Of a stretch of 64,000 nucleotides of DNA, positions 21,401 through 31,974 are shown piece by piece. The position numbers were made by a program, and so were the translations under genes. The stretch lies in NCBI GenBank assembly GCA_011316305.1, contig SAUG01000089.1, positions 1 through 64,000 of the forward strand. Reading direction: 5' to 3'. Below the pieces are notes generated by a model. That model did not search any database, was not told the DNA's origin, and was given only the letters and a program-made list of their open reading frames with translations. Source of the stretch: Rusavskia elegans. Lineage: Eukaryota > Ascomycota > Lecanoromycetes > Teloschistales > Teloschistaceae. Each line of letters begins with the position of its first letter. Within the stretch, counting starts at the first letter, position 1.

Positions 21401-23604
21401 GGTGCTGCCTGGTCGTTGTTGGCTGTCGTGTTTGGCCCCGGCTCTCCCCAAAGCCATGTCAAGACTTTGTCGATAAAACCTTGCTTGGCTCTCGTACTAA
21501 CCGGGATAGCCTGAGTGCCATCTGCTTGTGTCAATGGATTGGGCTCATTTGTGTGGATATTAACGTCCATTGTATTCGTTGACAAGTTAGGGTGTCCTAC
21601 TGCACCCTCCTCTTGTGAATGGGAAGGCAGCGGACCAATATAGTCCGGATGGAATGGATTATTATTTCCCGGAGCAATGCCATCTCGTGTCTGTTGAACC
21701 GATAATGAAGTCGGGTCAGTAGTTGAGTCCTCGACATGATCACTTGGGATGCTTCCTGTCCGTGAAAAATCATTGGCGTGTAAGTTTTCTCCATGCGCAT
21801 TGGTATTATCGAGTTCGTCCGGTACGATAAGAGGCACGGATGATCCTCGTTCAGTAGAATTTGAAGCATTGTCAAGACTGTCATTGCCTCCGAGTCCATT
21901 GGCAAGATCGAAGTCCGACTCCTGGATCATCCGAGCTAGGTCCGAATCATGTCCTTCAGCATCCCTCGATGCTACGTTGGCCAGCGGATCCCCTCTGGTA
22001 GTCGGATCCTCTGCGTTCGCCGCAAGCTGAGCGCCGCCTTGGTCTCTCGCAGTTGATGATATATTCTCCAGTCTTCTCATGGCTGCTACTATCCAGGCCA
22101 GCTGCTCAGAATCGCCGTTCTCCTCGATAATTTCCAGTACTCTACGTGGGTCATTGTTGGTATGTGTCCACAAGTCCATGAAAACCTCCAGCCCTGACCA
22201 ATCCGGTCCTTCAATACGACTCTGCTCTTCAATTGTACGCCTAATCTCTGCAGCCCTGGCAAGAGTACATCTGTCAGGCATGCTGGGTCTTTGTTGGTGG
22301 TCTGTTACGTCGTCATTTAAGGCGGACGTCTGCTCGGGATTAGAACCTGACGCTGCAACTGGATCTCTTCCTAATGCGACGTTGCTTTCCTTACGGTCCT
22401 CAGATGTATCCTGGCGACTCATGTCAACTTGGAAAGGTTGCTGAGAGTCTGCATCGACAGGTGACGCCCCATTGTCTGGACGATTAGCAGCGGCGATGGC
22501 TTCGATGGGAGCCTCCTCTGCGTTGTCCATAGGTACGCCAGGGTCATTAACTGCACCATTCGCCTCTTCGATGGCACGGACGGGTTCTCGAGGTTCTATA
22601 CCGGCTAGCAAGTTCACCCCGGGTTGTTGCTGTACAACCCATTCGCGAATCAAGAAGATGAGAATGAATGCAATCACAATGAACATGGTGATAAGTTGGC
22701 CCTCCAAGGTGTCGATGACAATGTTGTTGAGGATAGGATAGCTCGTCAATGCCTTCAGGAAGCCAACGTCGGAGAGCCACGACGACCGATATGGAATGCT
22801 GGCAACGTGAGTGGCGTTGGCAAAGGATTCTCGCTCTGATGGTGAGGTAGCGGTGACCCGGTGTCCACGTAGGATGTGTCTGAACAGAGCTCTGGCGAGT
22901 CCGAAGACAACTGGTTCGCCTTGGGTGAGGTTGAGAGTTTGCGAAGCCCTTTGTGGGAAAGCATCTGCAATACGAGACATGACTGTAGAGGCACCATACA
23001 GTCCACCGGGGAAGAAGTCCCGAAAAGCAGGCGATGAGCCCTCGGCAGCCAGTTGGTCCACATGTGCCTTGGCTGCTTTCAAAGCTTCTTGTTCCATTTG
23101 TACCCAATCCATCCAACCTCCGTCACCCAGCCAGAAGAGACCCCTCCACACGGTCCGCATTGACCAGGGAAGCCAGCAGAGCCAGACGAAGGCAACCAGA
23201 TGCAGACGTGAGGTCGCCACCAGCGTGCTCCAAGTATGTATAACGACCTGGCGGAGAAAGACCAAGGTAGGAACGGTGGCAGGCATCTGGGGGTGGTAGA
23301 GCTTGGTGAAGCGAAAAGGCGTCTTGCACAGCTCGCAGTGCTTCTTCTGGGAGTGGGACAGCCACTCCATCAGGCAGTGTTGATGAACGAACTTGATGCT
23401 GCCGCTGCATTTGCAGGGATAGAAGAGTGGTTCGTCTTTGGCAGCCTCAGAGCGACATATTCGACAAGTGTCGGCTTCATCCACACTTTTCTTCCGCTTA
23501 CCATCCCGGGTGGGATCGAATGCCGGGTCGTTCATAATGTCGGGAGTATTCTTTGTCGGCTCGGAGCTGTGCGCAGCAGACATGACTGGGAGATCGTCTT
23601 CCAC
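18457..23604 (-). CDS. doa10: Doa10/Ssm4-type ER membrane RING-CH ubiquitin ligase
   Basis: A single intronless frame of 1715 residues. The N-terminal RING-CH domain (residues 47-93) has the full C4HC3 set: C47, C50, C64, C66, H74, C77, C90, C93. Membrane segments start about residue 110. A long acidic, Ser/Asn/Asp-rich disordered loop (about residues 330-800) precedes the remaining membrane helices, which alternate with short loops to the C-terminus. The membrane core with TLPPRTQPPD, WGISSAFDGVFPIHW and LPLAVRVFKPAEGL-type segments fits the TEB4/Doa10 domain. Known role: ubiquitination of misfolded ER-membrane, nuclear-envelope and cytosolic proteins in ERAD-C. Length is typical of filamentous fungi (yeast is shorter). 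No missing residue is seen. Confidence 0.95.
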   Translation of the reverse strand: MEDDLPVMSAAHSSEPTKNTPDIMNDPAFDPTRDGKRKKSVDEADTCRICRSEAAKDEPLFYPCKCSGSIKFVHQHCLMEWLSHSQKKHCELCKTPFRFTKLYHPQMPATVPTLVFLRQVVIHTWSTLVATSRLHLVAFVWLCWLPWSMRTVWRGLFWLGDGGWMDWVQMEQEALKAAKAHVDQLAAEGSSPAFRDFFPGGLYGASTVMSRIADAFPQRASQTLNLTQGEPVVFGLARALFRHILRGHRVTATSPSERESFANATHVASIPYRSSWLSDVGFLKALTSYPILNNIVIDTLEGQLITMFIVIAFILIFLIREWVVQQQPGVNLLAGIEPREPVRAIEEANGAVNDPGVPMDNAEEAPIEAIAAANRPDNGASPVDADSQQPFQVDMSRQDTSEDRKESNVALGRDPVAASGSNPEQTSALNDDVTDHQQRPSMPDRCTLARAAEIRRTIEEQSRIEGPDWSGLEVFMDLWTHTNNDPRRVLEIIEENGDSEQLAWIVAAMRRLENISSTARDQGGAQLAANAEDPTTRGDPLANVASRDAEGHDSDLARMIQESDFDLANGLGGNDSLDNASNSTERGSSVPLIVPDELDNTNAHGENLHANDFSRTGSIPSDHVEDSTTDPTSLSVQQTRDGIAPGNNNPFHPDYIGPLPSHSQEEGAVGHPNLSTNTMDVNIHTNEPNPLTQADGTQAIPVSTRAKQGFIDKVLTWLWGEPGPNTTANNDQAAPDVELVVQDLANEAPFVPMEHGQPMLEDHHDGNGEADAQPVAQDPEAAAAAVQAGLDPNDPEAIEEVEDLEGVMELIGMQGPIAGLIQNGMFCAVLVSLTIFVAIWVPYAVGKLFLIILTSPVSLLLKMPFWYAQALADFFSDAVVLVITWAYYWVATAINTLCSPLRKFQIISYLLHGDNILAEVAWGYAMRSKTRLGDTLTAMIDSHSQTDVPTFSIMAHESLRSLQQRVSQIGQLLVSSAVAACTWRFDTTQVYRSLQSFEDYRELAAYSTAKLWLLLDAVKAEFQNGLASLAALRQFNIFRINVTLPPRTQPPDFTLAYWDTRDRALAILFGYMFFALLGVGYLWLSPFFHGRRRDEKVDGIMAEILYQAGGVLKVILIISIEMIVFPLYCGLLLDVALLPLFGHVTIFSRLEFTVHSPYTSLFVHWFVGTCYMFHFALFVSMCRKIMRTGVLYFIRDPDDPTFHPVRDVLERSVFIQLCKIAFSALVYGGLVIVCLGSVVWGISSAFDGVFPIHWSSNEPVLEFPVDLLFYNFLMPLAVRVFKPAEGLTKMYGWWFKACARGLRLSHFLFGDKREDEEGRHVRRTWKGVVAGNRGDTKNPVIGKEQEKSIEDQGRDAYFLRDGRYVRTPASDQVRIPKGAHTFLEVDEAGNRVDGLAENDEGLHGRNNSKFATIYIPPHFRLRICAFLGLLWLFAAATGICFTVIPLVFGRYVFSNIFPFHPRMNDVYAFCIGVNILGGIGFALLNARFIFNHWRHTFVPTRESNASKILERNAHYAVRLARVLYTYTAFGVLLPGLVALVVELYFIVPLHTFFSTGVADRHVIYLIQDWTLGVLYVKMIGRFVFWYEGSRAAIALRNIIRDGWTDPDVRLATRGFIFPATVMLCALLATPLGAGWIVNHWMMFGVDPAVKSAVYRYSYPCFLGQGIGIGAMHYAAKAFKGWKRRIRDEVYLIGERLHNFGERKTPAVVGGSRVGM

Positions 23605-24651
23605 GCTAGAGATCCGAAGAGAGGGTGATGGCGAAATCTCATTGCAGCCAATGTTGGAGATTGCTCACGTTGTGGGTAAAGTGATGTGTTGCGGCGAGTT
23701 TGCCATACTAGCTGTTGCAGGTGGATGGATCTATATTGATCAATGAAGACTGTATACGGAATGGAGGTGTCAGCTGAAGGGCAAATGAAGGTAGCGAGGT
23801 AAGTTGCACGGTGGAGAATGGGCGTTGGTCAACATCGTAGCTTCCAGGCTGTTCGAACTTCGCGATACCGTTGTATTGAAACTTGTCTTAGCGCAGAGAT
23901 ATATTACACACGTGGAGCAAGGTACCTAAGGTAAAATTGACACACAGTACCAGGCTACCGAGCAATCGACATGGCAATGACTGTCTCTACAACCTCCAGT
24001 GGTCTCAGAGTGTCATGTGTTATTGTACCTTAGTGCAATGTCAAAAACGTCAAAGTGTTGATGCGTCGCAAGTCGTAAGTACCTTACCTTAGGTACTTTC
24101 CGGTAATGGCACGTCACTTACTTTACCTTAGTGCTATTACGTGGGCCGCTACGGCGTTTGGCACATGGTCAATGCTTCCCGAGGCTCAACTCATCCGGAA
24201 CGCTCCTTTGAACTGTTACACCGATCACGAATCTTTCTGATGACCTGAAGGGTTGTTGCAGATTCATACGTATTGGTATGATTGCACTCGGGTGAGAGGC
24301 TGTCAGAGGTGTCAAGTAAACACTGCTGTTGAGGCCGCGTTTCACAAAGTTACGCGGGCACACGATCACTGGTGACGGAGACGCCATTACCTCACTCGGC
24401 AATAACCCCTGCTAGAGTACTCGATACCACTTTCCAAGATTTATTCTACCCAGACCCCCTACAACGTTGTATACCTACCTTACACTCTTCGCTGGAATCG
24501 GGCAGGTCTGATGTTGCAGCTGTTGGGCCTGGGCTAGTTGACGAGCTTTTCAACTTGGTTCTCTTCGTTGACCGCTGTCGTCGCACAGAGCATCTCCTTA
24601 TCCGTGTCTCCAACTTTTCTCACCTGCGGACATCTCTGCACTGCTGCCATC
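23605..24651. promoter_or_regulatory. Divergent promoter interval with TACCTTAG motif cluster
   Basis: This interval separates the divergent Doa10 and repeat-protein genes. The octamer taccttag occurs at 24026, 24085 and 24124, and in reverse within ggtacctaaggtaa at 23921-23934. The copies at 23921 and 24085 extend to palindromes around ccttagg. Whether this is a factor site or a degraded repeat is not known. Confidence 0.4.
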
Positions 24652-27600
24652 ATGGCCGCACAGACGAATGGATGGCCTGTAGACTCTACCAAACCCGGCA
24701 ATCGACCTAATGGCCGCCCAAATGGTCGCCCCAATGGACACATACCGTATCAACGGATTTCTCCCAAGGCTCCCTCTGCAAGCTTCAGCAGACGCGTCTT
24801 CGGCCTATTTGCAAGGTATGATGCAATCTTCAGGTCAAGGGTTATTAGCTGACTTGAACTTTCAGGCTCGCAGTATGGTATACCATTCTTACTGCCCTCT
24901 TCCGGTGTCCTTCATCCACAACCGACATCACAACCGAGTCGCCCCGGCTGTGCCGACCCTATCTCACTACGAGATCCTACATCGCTCCTTACACAAAACC
25001 CTACTATGACCAGTACGCCGAGCCTTACGTCAACATTGCCCGCCCCTATGCCGGGAAGTTCGAGCAAAAAATCTACACCCCTGCCGTCACCCTCGGGAAG
25101 CAGAACTATGATCAATACGGTGCTCCTCGGGTACGCCAGGCAAGCGACTACGGTCAGCTGCAATGGGAGAAGACGGTCAAGCCGGTGATCGATAACACAC
25201 AAGCCCAGGCGACTACACAGTACAACGCATATCTGGCACCTCACGTCGATAAAGTATGGAATTTTGGCCAATCCTACTACGTCACAAGCCGGGAGACTGC
25301 TTTGAGCATCTACAATTCGCAAATATTGCCAGCCTATGCCACCTCGCGCCCCTATTTGGAAAAGACCTATTCAGGGGCACGAGACTTTGCTGTGACGACG
25401 GGCCTTCCCTACGCACGGTCAGCGTGGGACTCGATGCTTGTTGTGTTCGATCGCACCGTTTGGCCACAGCTGAGAGTCATTTACGGAGAGAACATCGAAC
25501 CGCAACTTGTTAGGATTGGGGAACGACTAGGTCGGTACCGAGACGGCAGGAAACTCAAGGCTGCTGTCGACGACATCGACGTATCCTCTGACTCAGCCTC
25601 ATTCTCCTCGACTGTATCATCAATGTCGTCTTCCGTGGCTTCAGCTGTTACCAGTGAGTCTACGGACCCAGCCACTACTTCGACTTCCGAGGATTCCACC
25701 TCGAATTCCATAGCCCCGAACGAGGAGGATGAAGAGACACGGCAGAGGATCGCTAATGACCTCAAGAATTGGCAAGAGAAATTTGCGAAGGCTGCCGACA
25801 AAGGTACCGAGGATTTGGAGCAGCGGGTGAAGGAGATCACGGATCGCCAAATTGACAATCAGGTGAAAGGTCTTGGAGAGGCTTTGGTCATCCAGCTAGA
25901 AGAAGCGGCAGACTCGGAAATCAAGAAATTGAAAAAAATCATCGTCAAGCTCGTCAAAGCACTGCCGGAGGAGCCAACGGCCAAGCAGTATTCCAGCGCT
26001 GAAGAGGAATTGTCAACAGCAACTAAGAAGGCTGGTGCGAATGTGAAGGACAAAGCTCAATCTATGAGGCAATGGAAAGAGAAATTTGATGGCGAAACGC
26101 AATCTCTGGTGTCTGCGGCGTCCGAGTCTACCCTGGAGGTCATCGATAATATTCGTGACCTAGGGCTGCAAGAGATTGGCATGAGGTGGGCTTGGATGGA
26201 GGGCGTTACCTATAAAGACTGGTCCAAATATCATTCGGTCAAGAAAACCTTCGATGACTGGCGTAAGGAGGTGGAAGTAGTGGCAACCGATCATGATGGT
26301 CTACGGAAGGCATCTGACGCCGCTGCCGACGTTGAGTCAAGGGGTATGGCTATCGCCGAGGACTCGGCGAAAGAGCTACGAAGGCTGAAGGAGGTCGGGA
26401 TCTGGAAAATCCAGAGCGCTGACGGTTCTAATGACTTCAGCACCAAGTCCATTCCACCCAAAGTCGCTAAGCAAGCTCAGAAGGTGATGGGGCAAGTGGG
26501 TTCTGCCGGCGAGCACGTTTCTGACAAAGCAGCCGAAGCCGCATCGAGTGCCTCGTCAGTGGTTGTAGGGACGGAATCCGGCTACATGGAGCAAGCAAGC
26601 TCGAAACTTGCAGAAGCCAGTGCTCAGCCGAATGCTGGCAGTGTCCTCGCCGCTGCTAAAGACAAGGCCGGTCAAGTATCTGACCAAGCAACTGAAGCTT
26701 TCATCGGCAGTAACACACCAGTCTACGAATCCGTTGCGTCTCAGGCGTCAACAAGTACTTCGTCCATGGCAAGGGCAGCCTCAAGCAAGGTCTACGGCGG
26801 GGCTATGGCACAAGCGGTCAAGGAGCAGAAACCTATCCTGGAGGATCTTGTGGACGAGGATGCAACATACTCGGAGAAAATGCAAGACATGGTCGATCAG
26901 GCGGGTGAAAGATATGCTGATGTGACGCGAGCGGTGAGTGAAGCTCTGTTCCGGGCCACCAAAACCCAAGGGACCGCGGAGAGCGTTACTTCGGTTGCAA
27001 GCGAACAATACTCGAAGGCTCTGGAGGCTGCCTCTAGCGCTCTGTACGGCACTCAGCAAGGCGCCGCAGAAAGTGCGACGAGTGTGGCGGCAGAGAAGTA
27101 CTCGGAGGCTGTCGCAGCGTATGTGACTTCCCCTGTCTATGTAATGAATACAAAGCTAATGCCAATCGCAGAGCATCCGCGGCGATATTCGGTACACCGG
27201 CTCCAGCAACAGCGTCGATTGCAGCTCAAGCATCCTCGGCGTATGCTGAAGCTTCCAGAAGTGCATACGATCAGTATGTTCAAGCCAAGTTGGCCGCTTC
27301 AGCACAGATTTCTGGGAAACCCAAGCCCGCTCATGAGGCAGCTTTATCCTCCATCGAGAGTGCGTATGCTGGCTCGGTGCAGGTTGCCAGCGACAAGATG
27401 GCATCGTTGGTGAAGGCTGCATCTACAGCGGCCTACGGTACGAGTGTGAGCCCTCAACAGTCAGCGCTTTCTGCAGCCAATGCCAAATACTCCGAAGCCA
27501 TGGCTGCTGCATCCTCCCAACTTGATTCCGCGAAAAGTGCCATGGGAAAGACCTCAACGGCAGGGTATGAGTCGTTTCTCTCCGAAGCCACCCAGCGATA

Positions 27601-29260
27601 TTCCAGTCTCGTTGGTGCTGCAGATGCTTCCCGCGCTTCTGCGACAAAGGCTGCCAGTGAAGCTTACTACGGTCCCAGTCAAGGTGTCCTGGAATCCATC
27701 TCAGCCGTTGCTTCATCACGATTAGCGGATAGTTTGAGTGCCGCTTCAGCTCAATATTCCAAAGTCAAGGCCCAAGTTGGCGCCACACCAACCCCAGCGC
27801 ACCAGCAGTATCTCCAAGACGGACAACAAAAATACTACCAAGCCGTCGGTCTGGCTCATGAACGCTACTCTGACTTCCTTGCTGCTGCCTCTGGTGCGGT
27901 CTATGGCACACCGACCCCAACCCTCCAAGGTATGTACAGCGCAGCATCCGAGTCGCTCTTCGGTACTTCCGCCCCCGTCTACCAAGGTGTACTTGAGGGA
28001 GCCCAGGCTCAGTACAGCGCCGCCGTCGCGAAGGCTTCGGAGAATCTCAACGCCGTACTTGGCTCAGCCAGCTCGGTGGTTGGAAAGTCAAGCAAGTCTC
28101 CGGTTCAAAGTGTCCTCGATTCAGCATCTTCCTCGTACAGCGAAGCTCTCGCTGCCGCATCAGCATCTCTGTCCTCGATCTCGGCCGCTGCTAGCACGGG
28201 AATATACGGGAGCCAGACAGGATATGTTGAATCCGTTGCTTCCGCTGCATCGGACAAAGCAAGCTCCATCACAGCGGCAGCGAGCTCGCAGGTGGCGGGT
28301 GAAACGCCATGGAGTGAATCTGTGGCGAGCCAAGCATCTCAAAACTGGGAAGCCCTGGTCTCCAAGGCCAGCGAGCAAGTCTATGGCGCCCCAACGCCCT
28401 GGTCTGATTCGGTTAGGTCACAGGCTGGCGAATATGCTGCGCAAGCTACAGACGGGGCTTTTGCTCAGTATGAAGCTATACAGGCTTTGTTCAAAGAAAT
28501 GGTCTCAGGGAAGGAGCCAGATTTCACGGAGAGCGTAATGAATCGTCTCAGTGCCGCTTATTACACAGGAGCCCATGCCAGCGCCGCCGCCTCTGCCTCA
28601 AGCTACGTCAGCGATACGTATGCTTCTGCTTCCTCGGTCGTCTCAACCGCTTTTACCCCACCAGCATCCCTCGAAGCCATCCTCCAAGCCGCCAGCGACC
28701 AAGTAAACGCGGCTGTCGACGCAGCCAGCCAGCAGTACTATGGATCCAGCAAAGGCACTTACGAACAAGCCACGTCGGCAGCAGTAAAATCATACTCCGC
28801 GGCATCCGCCAAAGCTAGCGAAGCCGTCTATGGTACCCAACCGGGCGTCGCAGAACAAATCCAATCATCTCTCGAACAGGTAGCCAGTTCAGCCCAAGAT
28901 GCAATCTCGCAAGCTATCTACGGTTCCACTGCTGCCACGGATTCGGCCACCAGCGCCGCCAATAGTGCTTACGCATCGGTTTCATCGGCCGTACAAGAAA
29001 ACATGGCGGCTGCTACCGCTGCCATGCAAGCTGCGCAAGCTAAAATGAGCGAGGCAATCTACGGTCCTGAGAAAGGCGCTGTGGAGAGTGCGTCGTTGAG
29101 GCTACAGGGCGTCATTGAGAGTGCGAAGGCGAGACTCGCGTCGTTGCCGAAGGATGCCCAAGCGGGTGTCGAGGCGGCGCAGAGTGGTATTGAGGATGCG
29201 GCCAGTAGTGTGAGTAGCATGGCGAGCAAGGCGACAGACAGAGTTAAGGATGAGCTGTGA
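24652..29260 (+). CDS. Large Ala/Ser-rich helical-repeat protein
   Basis: Three exons (24652-24815, 24866-27118, 27172-29260) give 1501 residues; introns of 50 and 53 bp have gtatga and gtatgt donors and keep frame. Near the N-terminus are repeats of NGRP, then one hydrophobic helix LAVWYTILTALF and a Tyr/Pro-rich part (YIAPYTKPYYDQYAEPYV). Next comes a charged coiled-coil-like region (to about residue 560). The C-terminal ~900 residues are Ala/Ser-rich with at least a dozen A-x-[YF]-G-[TSP] motifs about 40-80 residues apart, each followed by amphipathic YSxAxAAASxxL-type helix. The architecture recalls LEA-like or lipid-surface-coating repeats, but I do not assign a function. An in-frame Met 38 codons upstream (24538) is an alternative start. 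Confidence 0.82.
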
Positions 29261-30055
29261 GGAGGTGGATGTGATTGAGGAAGAACACTCAAGTACGAAA
29301 GAGAAGACTGGACTGAAATGGAGAAGAGTGTAATGGAGGCGAGGTGGTTGCTATCGAGAGAGAAGTCGAACCGAGCGGTCAACAAAGCAACTAAGCTCGG
29401 GCTGATGGGACAGACAGACCTTGCACTTTCTAATCGGCTGGATTTCCCTTTTCGGAGCGTCAGTCAAGAAGGGAACTCTTTGCGTACATATCTGGTCTCA
29501 TGCGTCTGGGGTTTTTTCCTTTCGATAGGCTTGGACGATATTCCCCCCCTTTGTGTCTTTTTTTTCTGTTCGTATGGCTTGGGAGGTGGTTGATACCCTC
29601 GTTACTGATGAGATGTATGTCTATGGCTCGATGTCTTAATTAATTTAACCATCAATCACACTTCAAGTCCTCTATCAAGATTATTTTGCGTGCTTTTGAC
29701 TTGACTTGACTTGACTTGACTGCGGCCTGCGACCTGCGAGTCATTTTTACGTTCTGTGGATACGGGTATTGCCTCTGACGCCTCATCACGGAAGCTTTCC
29801 TTTCAGAGACTTTGCGTAGCTGTGCTCTGCCTGTATATCGTCTTATAGAGCACCACCTGAGGACGTCTCCTTCACAATCCCTCTAGAGATTACTCAGCTC
29901 ACCCATACCCACTTCCTACGCTCAACACCTTCTTTCCCAGCCAGCCACCTTCCAGAGCATCCCGACAGCATAGGAACTCTTGAACAAATGGCCACACATT
30001 TCCCTTCCGTTTCAAACCCCACATCGTGATCTCCAACCGCCAACTCAAGATCATA
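29261..30055. other. Convergent 3' interval
   Basis: Lies between the 3' ends of the repeat-protein gene and TRS20. Around 29697-29720 the pentamer ttgac/tgact is repeated about five times. Nothing else is recognised. Confidence 0.45.
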
Positions 30056-30856
30056 TCACAAATACTTCCTCCCCGCCGCCACCACCCTGGCCCTGAACAC
30101 GGCACTCCCGACCTTCTCCAACGGCCCCCCAAACGGACTCATCACGCTCTTCAACCACACTTCGTTCACCTCGGTGAAAAATAGTCTGATGGCTTCCTCC
30201 GTCTGCGGACTTGTGGGGTTGTTTGGGATTCCGCCGCTTCCGCCACCTGCGCTGCTGCTGGTGAGGATGCGGCTGTTTGTTGTGGTTGTTGAGGAGGAAG
30301 AGGAGGTGGAGAGGGAGGAAGAAGGGTTGAAGGTTGTGCCGGGGAAGGAGTTGGTGTAGGGTCCATAGGGGGAGTAGGAGGTTGAGGATTGTGGGGGCGG
30401 GATGGGGGCTGTGTTGGGGGGGTGGGGGAGGTGGAGGAGGAGGAAGCGGGTGGAGGTTGGGGTCAGATAGGCGGAGATGTGGGTGTGGGATATGTGGTCG
30501 ATGCGTTTGAGGTACCTGGTTGAGAGATTTGTTCCCGTCAGTTGAGTTGCTTTGTTGATGCGTAGGGCAGAATTGGCGAGGCATGCTACTGGGATCTTGG
30601 AGAGTGAAAGATAAAGGGGCTTCGATATTGGTATGAGGGAACGTGGAGGGAGTGAACGGGGAAATACATACATCTGATTGGTATACCATTGCATATCATC
30701 CACATAATCGAGACTTGCATGCATAAGGAAAGGGTTCAGCTCGCGGGCTTCTGGGCTGAAGCGGGCGATGCCATCGCCGCCTTGTTTCGAGGTGCCGAAT
30801 TCCAGCTCGAAGGTCGGTTGGTCGCGCGTATTGACGATACAGAAGTAGTAGGACAT
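30056..30856 (-). CDS. trs20: TRAPP subunit Trs20 (sedlin/TRAPPC2)
   Basis: Two exons (30856-30672, 30515-30056) with a 156-bp intron (gtatgt...accag) give 214 residues. The N-terminus MSYYFCIVNTRDQPTFELEF and the segments HASLDYVDD, MYLKRIDHISHTHISAYLTPTSTRFLLLH are the sedlin longin fold. The C-terminal helix EEAIRLFFTEVNEVWLKS closes it. The family is normally near 140 residues. The excess is a Pro/Ser/Thr-rich insertion of about 75 residues just before the last helix, rich in runs of Ser, Thr and Gly. Known role: core subunit of the TRAPP tethering complexes in ER-Golgi transport and autophagy. The gene is divergent from mL60, with 281 bp between the start codons. Confidence 0.92.
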   Translation of the reverse strand: MSYYFCIVNTRDQPTFELEFGTSKQGGDGIARFSPEARELNPFLMHASLDYVDDMQWYTNQMYVFPRSLPPRSLIPISKPLYLSLSKIPVACLANSALRINKATQLTGTNLSTRYLKRIDHISHTHISAYLTPTSTRFLLLHLPHPPNTAPIPPPQSSTSYSPYGPYTNSFPGTTFNPSSSLSTSSSSSTTTTNSRILTSSSAGGGSGGIPNNPTSPQTEEAIRLFFTEVNEVWLKSVMSPFGGPLEKVGSAVFRARVVAAGRKYL

Positions 30857-31137
30857 GGTCGCGGTAAGAGTTGCGTAGGCATTATGGCCCCGTGTGTACA
30901 ATGGGACGTCTCGAAAGCATTGTTACTGAAGACTCCATGACGCTTGCGCTCCTTGACGACTTGGTCGAGTTGGAGAGTAATCATTGTAAAGTAGAGAGAT
31001 GTTGAGTAGTGGTCCAAGCGGCAGAATCGAAACAGCTTCTTCACCGCCTTGGCGCTGATTGGCTGTGGCCGCATACATACATACACCTCCAAGCATTCCA
31101 CCCTCGAATTTCTCTGATCGCAAGATCAGACACACCA
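30857..31137. promoter_or_regulatory. Shared divergent promoter of trs20 and mL60
   Basis: 281 bp between opposed start codons. No specific site is identified; both genes must be driven from here. Confidence 0.55.
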
Positions 31138-31634
31138 ATGTTCGGTCCCTTCCGCGCAACCTCCCCCCTCTCAGGCGGTCTCCTCTGGTATCCATTACCT
31201 ATTCCCCACCTTTACCCCCTCGAAACCATCAATTCTGACCCTTTACAGGAAAATCCCGTTCCGCCTCTCCGCGCCCCAAAAAGCCCGCCAACGCAAACGC
31301 CTCCGCGCCGTCGACACCGTCATCGCTGTTGTCGATACCGCTTTACGGAAACAGGGGAGCTCGTTGAAGGAGGTGGAGAGGTGGAAGGCGGAGATGCCGA
31401 GGGAGGAGGACATGAGGCCCAAGGATAAATATACCGTTTTTGATCGGAAGGAGAAGAGGTATAGGAAGGGGATTCATAGTGAGTGCGCTTTCTTGATTTG
31501 GATTGTGGGGTGGGTGGAGATTGGAGGGAAGGGGAGAGGAGGGAAACTAGATCGAGTGCTGACGAGTGGGTGTGTATACAGAGGTGCCGAAGTGGACGAG
31601 GGTCAGCCAGCGGATTAATCCCCCTGGGTTTTGA
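31138..31634 (+). CDS. mrpl31: Mitochondrial large ribosomal subunit protein mL60 (Mrpl31)
   Basis: Three exons (31138-31187, 31249-31478, 31582-31634) give 110 residues, with introns of 61 and 103 bp in frame. The start MFGPFRATSPLSGGLLWKIP, the basic stretch APQKARQRKRLRAVD, the segment DKYTVFDRKEKRYRKGIHK and the end VPKWTRVSQRINPPGF match the small fungal mL60 family over its whole length. It is a structural protein of the mitochondrial 54S subunit. The first exon holds only 16 codons plus two bases, so the gene is easily missed by ORF calling. Confidence 0.93.
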
Positions 31635-31974
31635 GTTGGGAAGTTTTCTACGGCATTCACGGGGCGTTGGGCTTGGAGGTTCGAGGTGGTTGCAGCACCG
31701 ATGGCGAAAGGAGCAGGTATTGGGATGAATCTGTGGGCCGTCGCTATCACGTAAAGATCGGAGGGTGTATCTACTGACTCCACCAACGAGGACGGCTGGG
31801 AAGAGTTTGTGGGACGCACTTGCTTCGCTACAACCGTGAAGTTGTTCATATTTAAATCAAATCACAAAGACGATAGCACCTTCATGAATCACACTTTAAA
31901 GACCAAATTATCTTGGATGTCACAACAACCGTATGAAGCTAATGAGATCGTCGAAATCATCGTATCAATCCATC

